Assembly: GCA_047631555.1 (NCBI GenBank)
Contig: JBLHZY010000001.1
Coordinates: 620,001-684,000 of the forward strand
DNA: 64,000 bases
DNA from: JBLHZY01 sp047631555
GTDB taxonomy: Bacteria; Pseudomonadota; Alphaproteobacteria; Rhodobacterales; Rhodobacteraceae
Reading direction: 5' to 3'
Shown here: positions 53,084 through 62,362 of the stretch, one piece after another
Layout of the letters: each line of letters begins with the position of its first letter
Numbering within the stretch: position 1 is the first letter of the stretch
Translations under genes and position numbers: made by a program
The notes under the pieces: generated by a model
Database searches by the model: none
What the model was told of the DNA's origin: nothing
The model's input: the letters and a program-made list of their open reading frames with translations, nothing else

Positions 53084-53171
53084 ATGGGCTTTCTGGGGCA
53101 GGGATTGGATGAGGAATGTAATGTGTTGAGACGTGCCGTAAAGAGATTGAGCGGCGTTTTAAACAGAGAGG

Positions 53172-53192
53172 CCGGGGGCTGACTGCCCCCGG
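53172..53192. terminator. Hairpin between gyrA and trmFO
   Basis: A perfect 8-base stem (CCGGGGGC at 53172-53179, GCCCCCGG at 53185-53192) with a 5-base loop lies about 36 bases past the gyrA stop. Its loop and flank match a GC-rich dispersed element often seen after genes in Rhodobacteraceae. On the minus strand, T-rich sequence lies on the gyrA side instead of following the stem, so it may be an RNA-processing signal rather than a simple terminator. Confidence 0.5.
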
Positions 53193-53227
53193 ACCCCCGT
53201 GGATATTTTTCCAACTGTGAAAGGCGG

Positions 53228-55996
53228 TTAGCCTTCAGATGTTGGGGGCTCGGTTGCAGTTGTGTCCGTGCCATTGGTTTGATCTTCGCTGTCTTCGTCT
53301 TGCTCTGCGATCCAAGCAACGGAGACGACTTCTTCGCCTTTGCCAGTATCAAAGACCTTAACGCCGCCAGCTGAGCGCGAGCGGAAGGAGATGCCGCCAA
53401 CGGGGCAGCGGATCGATTGGCCTTTTGAGGTTGCCAGCATAATCTGATCGCCCTCGGCCACGGGGAAGGAGGCCACGAGCGGGCCGCCGCGCATGGCTTT
53501 GTCCATCGCCGCAACGCCCATGCCGCCGCGCCCGCGCACCGGGTAGTCATGGCTGGAGGAAAGTTTGCCTGTGCCCGAGGCGCTGATGGTCAGGATCAGA
53601 TCCTCGGCCGCTTGCATTTCCTCGAAACGCTCAGGCGTGATTGCGCCCTCAACAGCATCTTCATCCTCGTCGCCGGTCTCATCCGCTCCGGCCAATTGGC
53701 GGCGCATTTTGAGGTAAGCGGTGCGCTCTTCAGAGCTGGCTTCGAAGTGGCGGATCACCGACATGGAGACGACTTCATCATTCTCATTCAGCCGCACACC
53801 GCGCACGCCTGTGCTGTCGCGCCCTTTAAAGACGCGCACTTCGGTGGTGGGAAAGCGGATCGCGCGCCCGGAGGCGGTTGTCAGCATGATATCATCGTCT
53901 TCGGTGCAGATGCGCGCGTTTACCATCGTTGTATTCTCGGGCAATTTCATCGCGATTTTGCCGTTGGCTTTGACGTTGGTGAAATCCGAAAGCGCGTTGC
54001 GGCGCACGTCGCCTGCCGAGGTTGCAAAGAAGATTTGCAGGTTGGCCCATTCCAATTCGGGCGCATCGACCGGCATGATCGCCGCGATAGAAACCCCGGT
54101 TGGGATCGGCAGGATATTGACGATGGCTTTGCCTTTTGAGGTCCGCCCGCCAACCGGCAAGCGCCAGGTTTTGAGCTTGTAGACCATGCCATCGGTCGTA
54201 AAGAACAGCAGCTGGGTATGGGTATTGGCCACGAATAGGGTGGTGACGACATCGTCTTCTTTGGTCGCCATGCCAGAGAGGCCTTTGCCGCCGCGACGTT
54301 GGGCGCGGAAATCGGCAAGCGGCGTGCGCTTGGCCCAGCCGGAGGCGGAGATGGTCACGACCATATCTTCGCGCTCGATCAGATCCTCATCGTCCATATC
54401 ACCGGACCAGTCGAGGATTTCGGTGCGACGCGGCACAGCGAATTGATCGCGAACCTCGATCAGCTCGTTGGAAATAATCTCCATGATCCGCGCACGTGAA
54501 CCGAGAATTTCTAAGTATTCCCGGATGCTTGCGGCGAGTTCTTGAAGCTCATCCGTAACCTCTTTGACACCCATCGCGGTGAGGCGTTGAAGGCGCAGCT
54601 CAAGGATGGCGCGGGCTTGGATTTCAGAGAGGTTATAGGTTCCGTCTTCGTTGATCTTATGGGTCGGATCATCGATGAGTTTGATATATTCGATGATGTC
54701 ATGGGCGGGCCAGCGGCGGGTCATCAGCTTATCACGCGCATCAGACGGATCGGCCGAAGAGCGGATCGTAGCGACGATTTCATCGACGTTGGACACAGCC
54801 ACAGCGAGACCGCAAAGAACATGGCTGCGTTCGCGGGCGCGGCGCAGCTCAAAGGCGGTGCGGCGCGCAACAACTTCCTCGCGGAAGGTGATGAAATGCC
54901 TCAAGAAATCGTTGAGCAGCAGTTGCTCGGGGCGGCCGCCATTCAGCGCCAGCATGTTACAGCCAAAGCTGGTTTGCATCGGCGAGAAACGGTAGAGCTG
55001 ATTGAGGACAACTTCGGGCGTCGCGTCGCGCTTGAGCTCGATCACCACCCGAACGCCGATGCGATCGGATTCGTCTTGGACATGGCTGATGCCCTCAACC
55101 CGTTTGTCGCGCACCAGCTCGACGATCTTTTCGATCATCGTCGCTTTGTTCACTTGGTAGGGAATCTCATCCAAAACAATGGCGTAGCGGTCTTTCCTAA
55201 TCTCCTCGATGCGCACTTTTGCCCGCATCACAACAGAGCCGCGCCCCTCAAGATAGGCTTTGCGCGCACCGCCGCGCCCAAGGATCACACCGCCGGTTGG
55301 AAAATCGGGCGCCGGGATGATCTCCATCAGCTGCTCGATTGAAATATCGGGGTTCTCGATCATCGCCAGCGTGGCTTCGATCACTTCGCCCAGGTTATGG
55401 GGCGGAATATTGGTCGCCATGCCCACAGCGATGCCACCAGCGCCGTTGACCAGCATATTGGGGAAGCGGGCGGGCAGGACCGTTGGTTCGCGGTCTTTGC
55501 CATCGTAGTTGTCTTGGAAATCAACGGTATCTTTGTTGATATCGGCGAGCAGGAAGCCTGCGACCTTTTCCATCCGCACTTCGGTATACCGAAACGCCGC
55601 CGCCTTATCGCCGTCCATCGAGCCAAAGTTCCCCTGGCCATCCAGAAGCGGCACAGACATCGAAAACGGTTGGGTCATCCGCACCAGCGCATCATAAATC
55701 GAGGCATCGCCGTGCGGGTGATATTTACCCATCGTATCGGAAACCGGGCGGGCCGATTTGCGGTACGATTTGTCATGCGTATTGCCGACTTCATTCATCG
55801 CATAAAGGATGCGCCGGTGCACCGGTTTGAGCCCGTCGCGCAGATCAGGAATGGCGCGGCTCACGATCACGCTCATCGCGTAATCGAGGTAGGCGGTTTT
55901 CATCTCTTCTGTGATAGAGATCGTCGGCCCATCATAGACCGCCCGCTCAGGCCGCTTTTCTTCTTCGTTTTCAGGGGTTTCCGGAGTGTCGTTCAC
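53228..55996 (-). CDS. gyrA: DNA gyrase subunit A
   Basis: GyrA is the breakage-reunion subunit of gyrase. The 922-residue protein starts at GTG 55994-55996. It has the quinolone-binding region HPHGDASIYDALVRM, where alanine occupies the position equivalent to E. coli serine 83, the catalytic-tyrosine region AAAFRYTEVRM, a GyrA box QRRGGKG, and a C-terminal beta-pinwheel (about 530-900) ending in an acidic tail. Alanine at that position is known as a natural feature of several alphaproteobacteria with reduced fluoroquinolone susceptibility. Confidence 0.96.
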   Translation of the reverse strand: MNDTPETPENEEEKRPERAVYDGPTISITEEMKTAYLDYAMSVIVSRAIPDLRDGLKPVHRRILYAMNEVGNTHDKSYRKSARPVSDTMGKYHPHGDASIYDALVRMTQPFSMSVPLLDGQGNFGSMDGDKAAAFRYTEVRMEKVAGFLLADINKDTVDFQDNYDGKDREPTVLPARFPNMLVNGAGGIAVGMATNIPPHNLGEVIEATLAMIENPDISIEQLMEIIPAPDFPTGGVILGRGGARKAYLEGRGSVVMRAKVRIEEIRKDRYAIVLDEIPYQVNKATMIEKIVELVRDKRVEGISHVQDESDRIGVRVVIELKRDATPEVVLNQLYRFSPMQTSFGCNMLALNGGRPEQLLLNDFLRHFITFREEVVARRTAFELRRARERSHVLCGLAVAVSNVDEIVATIRSSADPSDARDKLMTRRWPAHDIIEYIKLIDDPTHKINEDGTYNLSEIQARAILELRLQRLTAMGVKEVTDELQELAASIREYLEILGSRARIMEIISNELIEVRDQFAVPRRTEILDWSGDMDDEDLIEREDMVVTISASGWAKRTPLADFRAQRRGGKGLSGMATKEDDVVTTLFVANTHTQLLFFTTDGMVYKLKTWRLPVGGRTSKGKAIVNILPIPTGVSIAAIMPVDAPELEWANLQIFFATSAGDVRRNALSDFTNVKANGKIAMKLPENTTMVNARICTEDDDIMLTTASGRAIRFPTTEVRVFKGRDSTGVRGVRLNENDEVVSMSVIRHFEASSEERTAYLKMRRQLAGADETGDEDEDAVEGAITPERFEEMQAAEDLILTISASGTGKLSSSHDYPVRGRGGMGVAAMDKAMRGGPLVASFPVAEGDQIMLATSKGQSIRCPVGGISFRSRSAGGVKVFDTGKGEEVVSVAWIAEQDEDSEDQTNGTDTTATEPPTSEG

Positions 55997-56182
55997 GTGG
56001 TCCGCCGATGCTGTTTACCGCAGTCTATATATAGTTGTGGGGATACTATCAGATGCGGGATATGGGGTGCAATGCTTGTGGGTAAGGAATATGACGCGCA
56101 ACGGTTTTGGGCGCGTAAAGCATTGATTTTGTGAAATAATTTGTCAAATGCGCTTTGAAATTCGCTTGGGAGCCTGCGGCGC

Positions 56183-56205
56183 GAGTATTTGGGCCAAGAA
56201 AAAGC
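56183..56205 (+). repeat. Short dispersed intergenic repeat, copy 2
   Basis: It matches the 23-base element at 41229-41251 with one mismatch. It lies between the gyrA start (55996) and the dsbB stop (56238), both on the minus strand, so it may belong to the dsbB 3' region. The surrounding 241-base gap also holds the gyrA promoter. Confidence 0.7.
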
Positions 56206-56237
56206 CAGGTGGTGTGGTTGGTTTGGATCGGCTTGGT

Positions 56238-56714
56238 TTAGGCGTCTTGACGGCGGGCGGCAGCGAACCAGATGGCGGCAAATGCCAGCGAAAAGGCAAC
56301 GTTCCAGCTTGCCATCGAGAGGCCTAGAAACTGCCAGGCAACCTCGTCGCACATGATGATTGTGTCTTTGATTGTCGTGCTCAGCAGATCAGCGCCCGAC
56401 AGGCCGGAAAGATCATTGCCAGAGCCTGTGCAGGACGTTGGTCCTTGCCACCAGCCGCGTTCAACCCCTGTGTGATAGCTGCCGATGCCCGCCGTTGTAA
56501 GGGCAGCAAGCGCCCCGAGCCAATTCAACGCGCGCCAGCCAAACAGCGCCAAAAGCAGGCCGATAGCGATTGCGGCGGCGTGGGGCCAGCGCTGCCAGAG
56601 GCACATTTTGCACGGCGCATAGCCCATCAGTTGGAAGCCAAAGGCCCCAATCAAGAGGGCCGCAGAGCCAGCCGCAGCGATCAAGGCGAGGATTTGATGT
56701 GGTTTGAGGCGCAT
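56238..56714 (-). CDS. dsbB: Disulfide bond formation protein DsbB
   Basis: DsbB is the inner-membrane quinone-linked oxidase that recycles DsbA. The 158-residue protein has four membrane helices, the first cysteine pair C35/C38 (APCKMCLWQRW) and a second pair in GPTSCTGSG and IIMCDEV. The pattern is standard. It lies 8 bases after the YqaA-type gene stop on the same strand, forming a small membrane-protein operon. Confidence 0.93.
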   Translation of the reverse strand: MRLKPHQILALIAAAGSAALLIGAFGFQLMGYAPCKMCLWQRWPHAAAIAIGLLLALFGWRALNWLGALAALTTAGIGSYHTGVERGWWQGPTSCTGSGNDLSGLSGADLLSTTIKDTIIMCDEVAWQFLGLSMASWNVAFSLAFAAIWFAAARRQDA

Positions 56715-56722
56715 GGAACTCT

Positions 56723-57301
56723 CTAGAGGTATTTCAGGGCGATAAAGCCACCAAGGAGCAGAGCAACAAAGAGCGTGAACATCAAGCCCAAGCGTTTATC
56801 GATGAAATCACGAATTGGTGCGCCGAAGTAAAACAGCAGGGTTGCGAGGATAAAGAACCGCAGCGCGCGCGCCGTGATGGAGGCAATAATAAAGACCGGC
56901 AGCGACAGCCCCGTGCTGCCCGACAGGATCGTGATGACCTTATAGGGGAAGGGGGTGACGCCCGCGATCAAGACCGCCCAAGCGCCCCATTCATTATAGG
57001 TCGTGCGGAATTCCTCGAAGTAATGCTCTTTGCCGTAGAATTCGAGCATCGGCCGCCCGACGCTCTCAAACAGGCCCCAGCCGATATAATAGCCAAGCAT
57101 GCCGCCAAGCACAGAAGCCACAGTTGCCACGGCCGCGATTTTAAACGCCGATCGGGGCCGGGCAATGATCAGCGGGATCATCAGGATATCCGGCGGGATC
57201 GGAAAGACCGAGCTTTCAATAAAGGCAACAAAGGCAAGCACCCAAAGCGCGCGCGGATGGCCGGCAAAAGAGAGGGTCCAATCGTAAAGTCTGCGCAACA
57301 T
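56723..57301 (-). CDS. DedA-like inner-membrane protein, YqaA type
   Basis: This 192-residue protein has several hydrophobic helices and belongs to the SNARE-associated/VTT superfamily (YqaA branch). Visible marks are FIESSVFPIPPDILMIPL near residue 28, a GYYIGWGLFE segment and TPFPYKVITILSG near residue 117. Members are thought to move lipids or affect membrane homeostasis, but no specific substrate can be given. It heads a two-gene unit with dsbB. Confidence 0.87.
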   Translation of the reverse strand: MLRRLYDWTLSFAGHPRALWVLAFVAFIESSVFPIPPDILMIPLIIARPRSAFKIAAVATVASVLGGMLGYYIGWGLFESVGRPMLEFYGKEHYFEEFRTTYNEWGAWAVLIAGVTPFPYKVITILSGSTGLSLPVFIIASITARALRFFILATLLFYFGAPIRDFIDKRLGLMFTLFVALLLGGFIALKYL

Positions 57302-57446
57302 GGGAAAGCCTGCTGATATTTAGGTCGGTTTTTATCGGTTTTGCCTGTTACGCCACGCAGCAACGCGCAGGTCAAGCGGGTTTCATCTTGCGCGCGGGGG
57401 CGATGCCCCTATGTTCTGGCCGTGAAAAGAGACCGGAGAGTATGGG

Positions 57447-58301
57447 ATGAAATGGCAAGGTCGGCGCACAAGCCGCAATATCGAGGATCGCCGGGCGCGT
57501 TCGGGCGGGACCCACGCGGGCGGCGCCAAGCTTGGCGGGATCGGCTTGATTGCGGTTTTGCTGATCGGGGCTTTCCTTGGCGTTGATGTGACCCCGCTTC
57601 TTAATGGCGGCGGCTTGGCGCCTTCCAGCGGCGGCGGCGAGATCACCGCGCAGGATGAGCGCATGGCCGAATTTGCCTCTGTGACCTTGGCCGATACTGA
57701 GGAGGTCTGGGCGCGGATTTTCGAGCAACAAGTCGATGGGCCATACCAGCCCGCCACTTTGGTGCTCTTTAAAGGCGCGACCCAATCGCCCTGCGGCGGG
57801 GCCAATGGCGCCACGGGGCCATTTTACTGCCCGGCCGATAACAAAGCCTATCTGGACACCGAATTCTTCACCACGCTTGAACGCCAGCTTGGGGCCAAGG
57901 GCGATTTTGCCGCCGCTTACGTGATTGCCCATGAGATCGCCCATCACGTTCAGGATGAGCTTGGAATTCTGGCGCAGGCCAATTCCGTTCGACAGAAATC
58001 AACCGAAGCCCAGTCCAACGCGATTTCAGTGCGCATCGAGCTTCAGGCCGATTGCTATTCAGGCATCTGGGCGCGCGAGGCAGGCAAGCAATTCGGCTCA
58101 ATCGAGGCGGGCGACATCAAAGAAGCGATGAACGCTGCGCGCCAAATCGGCGACGACACATTGCAGCGCAACGCAGGCAAGCGCCCCATGCCCCACACCT
58201 TCACCCATGGCACCTCCGAGCAGCGCGCGCGTTGGTTTGCCACCGGATATAAAAGCGGCGACCTGCGGAGCTGCGACACATTCAGCGCCCGCAAGCTCTA
58301 A
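57447..58301 (+). CDS. Neutral zinc metallopeptidase, YpfJ family
   Basis: This 284-residue protein has a basic N-terminus, one membrane segment (about 30-48) and a periplasmic-side domain with the zinc motif HEIAHH near residue 166 in the family form AHEIAHHVQDELG. Many residues match the YpfJ/YwaD-type neutral zinc metallopeptidase family (PF04228), including FYCPADNKAYLDTEFF and LQADCYSGIWA. Its substrate is unknown. Ribosome site GGAGAG precedes the ATG. The flavoprotein gene follows after 11 bases. Confidence 0.9.
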   Translation: MKWQGRRTSRNIEDRRARSGGTHAGGAKLGGIGLIAVLLIGAFLGVDVTPLLNGGGLAPSSGGGEITAQDERMAEFASVTLADTEEVWARIFEQQVDGPYQPATLVLFKGATQSPCGGANGATGPFYCPADNKAYLDTEFFTTLERQLGAKGDFAAAYVIAHEIAHHVQDELGILAQANSVRQKSTEAQSNAISVRIELQADCYSGIWAREAGKQFGSIEAGDIKEAMNAARQIGDDTLQRNAGKRPMPHTFTHGTSEQRARWFATGYKSGDLRSCDTFSARKL

Positions 58302-58312
58302 AGGATACATCC

Positions 58313-59578
58313 ATGACAGTTCTGATCGCAGGGGCCGGGATCGGCGGCCTCACTCTTGCTCTTAGCCTCCATCAAGTTGGCATTCCGTTTCGCATCTTTG
58401 AGGCGGTGCGCGAAATGCGCCCGCTTGGCGTGGGCATCAATGTTCAGCCCCATGCGGTGCGTGAATTGTTTGAGCTTGGGCTTGAGGATCAGCTCGAGGC
58501 GATCGGGCTGCGCACCAAACAGGTCGGCTATTACGCGGCCCAAGGCGGCGAGATTTGGCGCGAGGATCGGGGCATGTTTGCCGGCTACAACTGGCCGCAA
58601 TATTCGATCCATCGCGGCGATATGCAGATGATGCTGCTCAATGAGGTGATAAAACGGGCCGGGGCCGAGGCCGTTGTGATGGGGGCAGCACTCAGCGATT
58701 GGCGCGAGGTAGAGGGCGGCGTTGAGATCGACCTGATGGATCGCGAAACCGGCGAGAAACATTCAAGCGCGCGCGGCGCGGTTTTGATTGCCGCCGATGG
58801 GATCAACTCGGTCGCGCGCGCCAAGCTTTACCCCGATGAAGGGGCGGCGCATTGGGGCGGCGTGATGATGTGGCGCGGCGTGACCCGCGGGCCGAACTTC
58901 CTTGGCGGGCGCACCATGGCGATGGCCGGGCGGCGCGACGCCAAATTCGTCTGCTACCCGATCCAAGAGTTTGACGACGGCACCTGCCTGATCAATTGGA
59001 TCGCTGATCTGCTGCTGCCCGAGGATTATCAATGGCGCGAGCAAGACTGGAACCGCGAAGGCGCGCGCGCAGATTTCGCCAATACCTTTGCCGAGTGGCG
59101 CTTTGATTGGCTCGATGTCCCCAAGGTGATTGAAGAGGCCGAGGGGATTTATGAATACCCAATGGTGGATCGCAACCCGCTGCCCAAATGGACCCATGGC
59201 CGCGCGACTTTGCTCGGGGATGCAGCGCACGCGATGTATCCCATCGGCTCGAACGGCGCGAGCCAAGCGATCCTCGACGGTCGGGTTTTGGCGCGCGAGC
59301 TGCGGGATCACGGCATCGGGGCAGGGGCTTTGCAGGCCTATGAGGATGTGCGGCGCGAGGTGGTCAATGCCATCGTTCTGGCCAATCGCGGCGACGGGCC
59401 GGATAAGGTCTTGGATATCGTGGCGCTTAAGGCCCCGGATGGTTTTGCCCATATCCATGATGTGCTGAGCGCAGAGGAGCTTGAAAAAATTGCAGGCGGT
59501 TATAAGGCGCTGGCGGGAATGGATATTGAGGCGCTGAACGCCCGCGCGCCGCTGCTCCCGATGCCCCAAACCGCCTAA
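58313..59578 (+). CDS. FAD-dependent monooxygenase (aromatic hydroxylase family)
   Basis: This 421-residue class A flavoprotein monooxygenase has the N-terminal Rossmann motif GAGIGGLTLALSLHQ, the NADPH-region GVGINVQPHAVRELFELGL, and the C-terminal FAD motif LLGDAAHAMYPIGSNGASQ. It resembles PhzS/salicylate hydroxylase-like enzymes that hydroxylate an aromatic or phenazine-like ring, but the substrate cannot be read from sequence. It is co-directional with the metallopeptidase gene. tRNA-Leu follows 97 bases downstream. Confidence 0.88.
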   Translation: MTVLIAGAGIGGLTLALSLHQVGIPFRIFEAVREMRPLGVGINVQPHAVRELFELGLEDQLEAIGLRTKQVGYYAAQGGEIWREDRGMFAGYNWPQYSIHRGDMQMMLLNEVIKRAGAEAVVMGAALSDWREVEGGVEIDLMDRETGEKHSSARGAVLIAADGINSVARAKLYPDEGAAHWGGVMMWRGVTRGPNFLGGRTMAMAGRRDAKFVCYPIQEFDDGTCLINWIADLLLPEDYQWREQDWNREGARADFANTFAEWRFDWLDVPKVIEEAEGIYEYPMVDRNPLPKWTHGRATLLGDAAHAMYPIGSNGASQAILDGRVLARELRDHGIGAGALQAYEDVRREVVNAIVLANRGDGPDKVLDIVALKAPDGFAHIHDVLSAEELEKIAGGYKALAGMDIEALNARAPLLPMPQTA

Positions 59579-59675
59579 GCCAAGCGCGCCGCGCGGGAAT
59601 TTTTCACCAAAGCGTCAGTTTCGCCAATCTGGGCGTTGACGCCGCGCGCAACCGGGGATATTCCGGCGCCAAGTG

Positions 59676-59759
59676 GCCCGAGTGGCGGAATGGTAGACGC
59701 AGGGGATTCAAAATCCCCCGCCGCAAGGCGTGCGAGTTCGAGTCTCGCCTCGGGCACCA
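59676..59759 (+). tRNA. tRNA-Leu (anticodon CAA)
   Basis: This 84-base tRNA has acceptor stem GCCCGAG (59676-59682) paired with CTCGGGC (59749-59755), an anticodon stem GGGGA/TCCCC with loop TTCAAAA giving anticodon CAA, a long variable arm typical of Leu tRNAs (CCGCCGCAAGGCGT region), T-arm GTTCGAGTC and an encoded CCA. The AT-rich accessory gene that follows suggests that the tRNA 3' end is an insertion site. Confidence 0.95.
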
Positions 59760-59957
59760 CTTACCCCAATTTTTGATCGATGGCGGAACGGACTGATTGA
59801 ACCAGTTCCCCGCCATTTGAGAATTCAGCGTCTGACCGTTCCCCTAAACCTTAACCAGTTTGCGCCCTGAAACTTATTGAAACGATCAATATGGCTAGTA
59901 AGCGCATTCCTGATGGTTATGATAAATGTGGGTTCATTTATGTAGGTGCGGATTTTT

Positions 59958-61319
59958 ATGTCTCAATCAGATTTGATCGTTCATTGCGCGGGAAGCGAAC
60001 CTGTTTCCTTTCCAACAAAATCATCAATGAAAAAATATCTTGATAAAGAGGGAGACGTTTGGCTGGATTTCTTAACCCAGCTTCAAAGCAATCCTAAGAA
60101 TATCGCGTTTAAAGCCAACAACAATAGAACGATCAGCGCCCACAGCCTAGCGTCAGTATTTGTAAGCTTAAGCGAAAACCTCGATGATTTGGCCGCATTC
60201 AATAATATCACATCAAACCGGAATGGGGCCTCGATAGCGCCACCTGTATCGACCTCAATTGAAGGGCAATTGATTCTGGGATTGCATGAAAACGGGCACA
60301 AGGAGCAAGCGCTCGATGTGTATATAGCATCGATAGCAACTCCTTTAGGCATACCGACAAATACCCATGGAATTAATGCACGCATTCCAAATGGCCGACG
60401 ACTTTTAGACAGCGCTTATGTTGCGCAAGCCCTTCCTTTTCAGAATGTCAGCTCCAAAAAACTCGCAGGGGCGGCACGATCTGCTGAATCACATGCAGAA
60501 AGCCTTGCGTTGGAAGTTGTTAACGCAAAAGCGAAGATCGAAGCGCTAGACAAAGCGAACAAAGAATTTTCCGTCATCCTTGATGCACGTCTCAAAAATC
60601 AATCAAACGATTTTATCGCGCTCACAAATAAGCTCACCGATAGTTTCGAAGAACAACTTGAAAAGAATGATAAACAGGCGAAAACAAAGGACGAGCAAGC
60701 CGACGCCCGCCACAAATCTATTCAGCGCGCAGCCTTCAATAGGTTCAAAGAACAGAAGTCCAAGTTCGATCACCTCCTCGATCTTTTCCATACTCAGCTA
60801 ACTCTAAAGAGCCCCGTTGAGCTATGGACGAAAAGAGCTGCGGCCCACAGGAAGGCCTCAGTCGTAGCGTTTTTGGTATTTTCTGGACTCTCGATTTTTG
60901 CAATAGCCCTCGCGTTGTGTATTTCATTTTTCGGAGCCGGGGAGATTGCATCATACTTTTTTGAGGAATATTGCCCCAAAGGCGCCCCTTCAGAGGCAAC
61001 TTGCGAGCGTGTCTTTTCTGTGAGGGGCCCGTTAACAATCTCTGGATTATTTTTGATGTTTTCAGTGCTGCTGTGGACCATCCGATTGCAATATAAGATC
61101 TTCTTGAGCGAACGTCATTTGGGGCTTGATGCCAGTGAGAAACAAGCATTTGCAGCAACATTCCTTGCGCTACAAGAAGGCAGACTTGTCGAAGCGGGTT
61201 CTGAAGCCATTGTGCTCTCATCGCTGTTCCGGCCAACTCAGGACGGGATCATAAGGGATGATGAATCGGGTTTAGATTTATCAGCAGTTTCCATCCTTGC
61301 GAAACAATTGAGCCGCTAA
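59958..61319 (+). CDS. Coiled-coil protein with two membrane segments, DUF6161-like (accessory gene)
   Basis: This 453-residue protein has a soluble N-terminal half, a charged coiled-coil at about 170-290, then two hydrophobic helices (about 300-325 and 355-378) separated by a short region with several acidic residues and cysteines. The C-terminal cytoplasmic part contains RIFLSERHL-like (here KIFLSERHLGLDASEKQAF) and LALQEGRLVEA motifs as in DUF6161. Family function is unknown. The gene is AT-rich, stands alone behind tRNA-Leu, and looks acquired; GTG at 59946 is an alternative start, but the ATG has AGGT 11 bases upstream. Confidence 0.72.
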   Translation: MSQSDLIVHCAGSEPVSFPTKSSMKKYLDKEGDVWLDFLTQLQSNPKNIAFKANNNRTISAHSLASVFVSLSENLDDLAAFNNITSNRNGASIAPPVSTSIEGQLILGLHENGHKEQALDVYIASIATPLGIPTNTHGINARIPNGRRLLDSAYVAQALPFQNVSSKKLAGAARSAESHAESLALEVVNAKAKIEALDKANKEFSVILDARLKNQSNDFIALTNKLTDSFEEQLEKNDKQAKTKDEQADARHKSIQRAAFNRFKEQKSKFDHLLDLFHTQLTLKSPVELWTKRAAAHRKASVVAFLVFSGLSIFAIALALCISFFGAGEIASYFFEEYCPKGAPSEATCERVFSVRGPLTISGLFLMFSVLLWTIRLQYKIFLSERHLGLDASEKQAFAATFLALQEGRLVEAGSEAIVLSSLFRPTQDGIIRDDESGLDLSAVSILAKQLSR

Positions 61320-61468
61320 GTCTCACCCGCCTCTGCACAAAGACCGACGCCGCGCTAAGACGAAAGTCTGGCCCGCAGGCGCGCGATCTTCCCAACCAGC
61401 CCTTGCATCTGCGCGCACAACGCGGCCTATTAAACGCCGGATCAGGCAGGGATGGCACGAGACAGAGG

Positions 61469-62362
61469 ATGAGGTTTAGAGCAATTGCATTTGGTCCGGC
61501 TGTTTTGGGCGCGTGGCTTCTCGCTTTGCCGATCAGCGCACAGGCCGAAACGCGGCTGCGCATCGCCGTGGCCTCCAACTTTGCCCCGACGCTTGAAACA
61601 TTGATCCAGAGCTATCAAACCGAATTCCCCGACGCTCCAGAGATCACCCTAAGCGCCGGCTCAACAGGCGCGCATTTTGCCCTGATCACGCGCGGCGCGC
61701 CCTTTGATCTTTTCTTTTCCGCCGATAAGGCCCGCCCTGAAAAGCTTCTGGCAAACGGCAAGGCGATTGCACAGCGCGCCTATGCGATTGGCGTTCCTGT
61801 CTTGGTCGTGAACCAAGACGAACAGGCCGAACCAATGAGCGCCCAAACCATTGGCGCGCTGATGAAGGGCAAGGTCATTGCCATTGCTGATCCGGCCCTT
61901 GCCCCTTATGGGATCGCCGCGATGGAAGCGATTGGCTGGGCCGGGCTTGATCCGCTCAACGATCTCAAACTGATCTACGGGGCCAACGCCGGGCTTGCCG
62001 CCTCGCTCTTTGCGCTCAAAACAAGCGATGGCGCGATCATCGCCAAATCCCAGCTTAGCCAAATCAAAGCCCACCGCGATTTTCGCGCCATTGAGCTTCC
62101 CCAAGAGAGCCACACACCGGTTTGGCAAAACGTTGCCCTTATTTCAGGCAGGCCAGAGGCGCGCGCCTTTTATGAGTGGTCAACGGCAAGCGAGGCCGCG
62201 CGCGCGATCATTGGCCAAGAGGGCTATCTGCTCACAACGATGCGCGATGAAACTGGCGCGCGCGGCTTGGACAGCCAAGGCGCAGCGCTCCAGAACGCGC
62301 AGCCAAAGGTCGCCGCGCAAACACCCATCCAGCCCCAAACCAAAGGCGCGGCCACACAATGA
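61469..62362 (+). CDS. modA: Molybdate-binding protein ModA
   Basis: ModA is the periplasmic molybdate-binding protein of the ModABC importer. The 297-residue precursor has a signal peptide ending SAQAE and the family start RLRIAVASNFAPTLETLIQSY, with binding residues in SAGSTGAHF and GAPFDLFFSADKARPEKL. The ATG at 61469 was chosen over 61403 because it starts the signal. AGAGG directly abuts it. A six-codon ORF (ATG 61452) ends in TGA overlapping it. The C-terminal 40 residues form a Gln/Ala-rich tail that is longer than usual. Confidence 0.9.
   Translation: MRFRAIAFGPAVLGAWLLALPISAQAETRLRIAVASNFAPTLETLIQSYQTEFPDAPEITLSAGSTGAHFALITRGAPFDLFFSADKARPEKLLANGKAIAQRAYAIGVPVLVVNQDEQAEPMSAQTIGALMKGKVIAIADPALAPYGIAAMEAIGWAGLDPLNDLKLIYGANAGLAASLFALKTSDGAIIAKSQLSQIKAHRDFRAIELPQESHTPVWQNVALISGRPEARAFYEWSTASEAARAIIGQEGYLLTTMRDETGARGLDSQGAALQNAQPKVAAQTPIQPQTKGAATQ

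Noticed and set aside
59575..59760. 61-codon minus-strand ORF
   Set aside because: It is antisense to tRNA-Leu and its sequence is a tRNA-complement artefact.
61320..61468. Search for a duplicated tRNA-Leu 3' end as an attachment site of the island
   Set aside because: No copy of the T-arm or acceptor end was seen, so integration into the tRNA is not shown.
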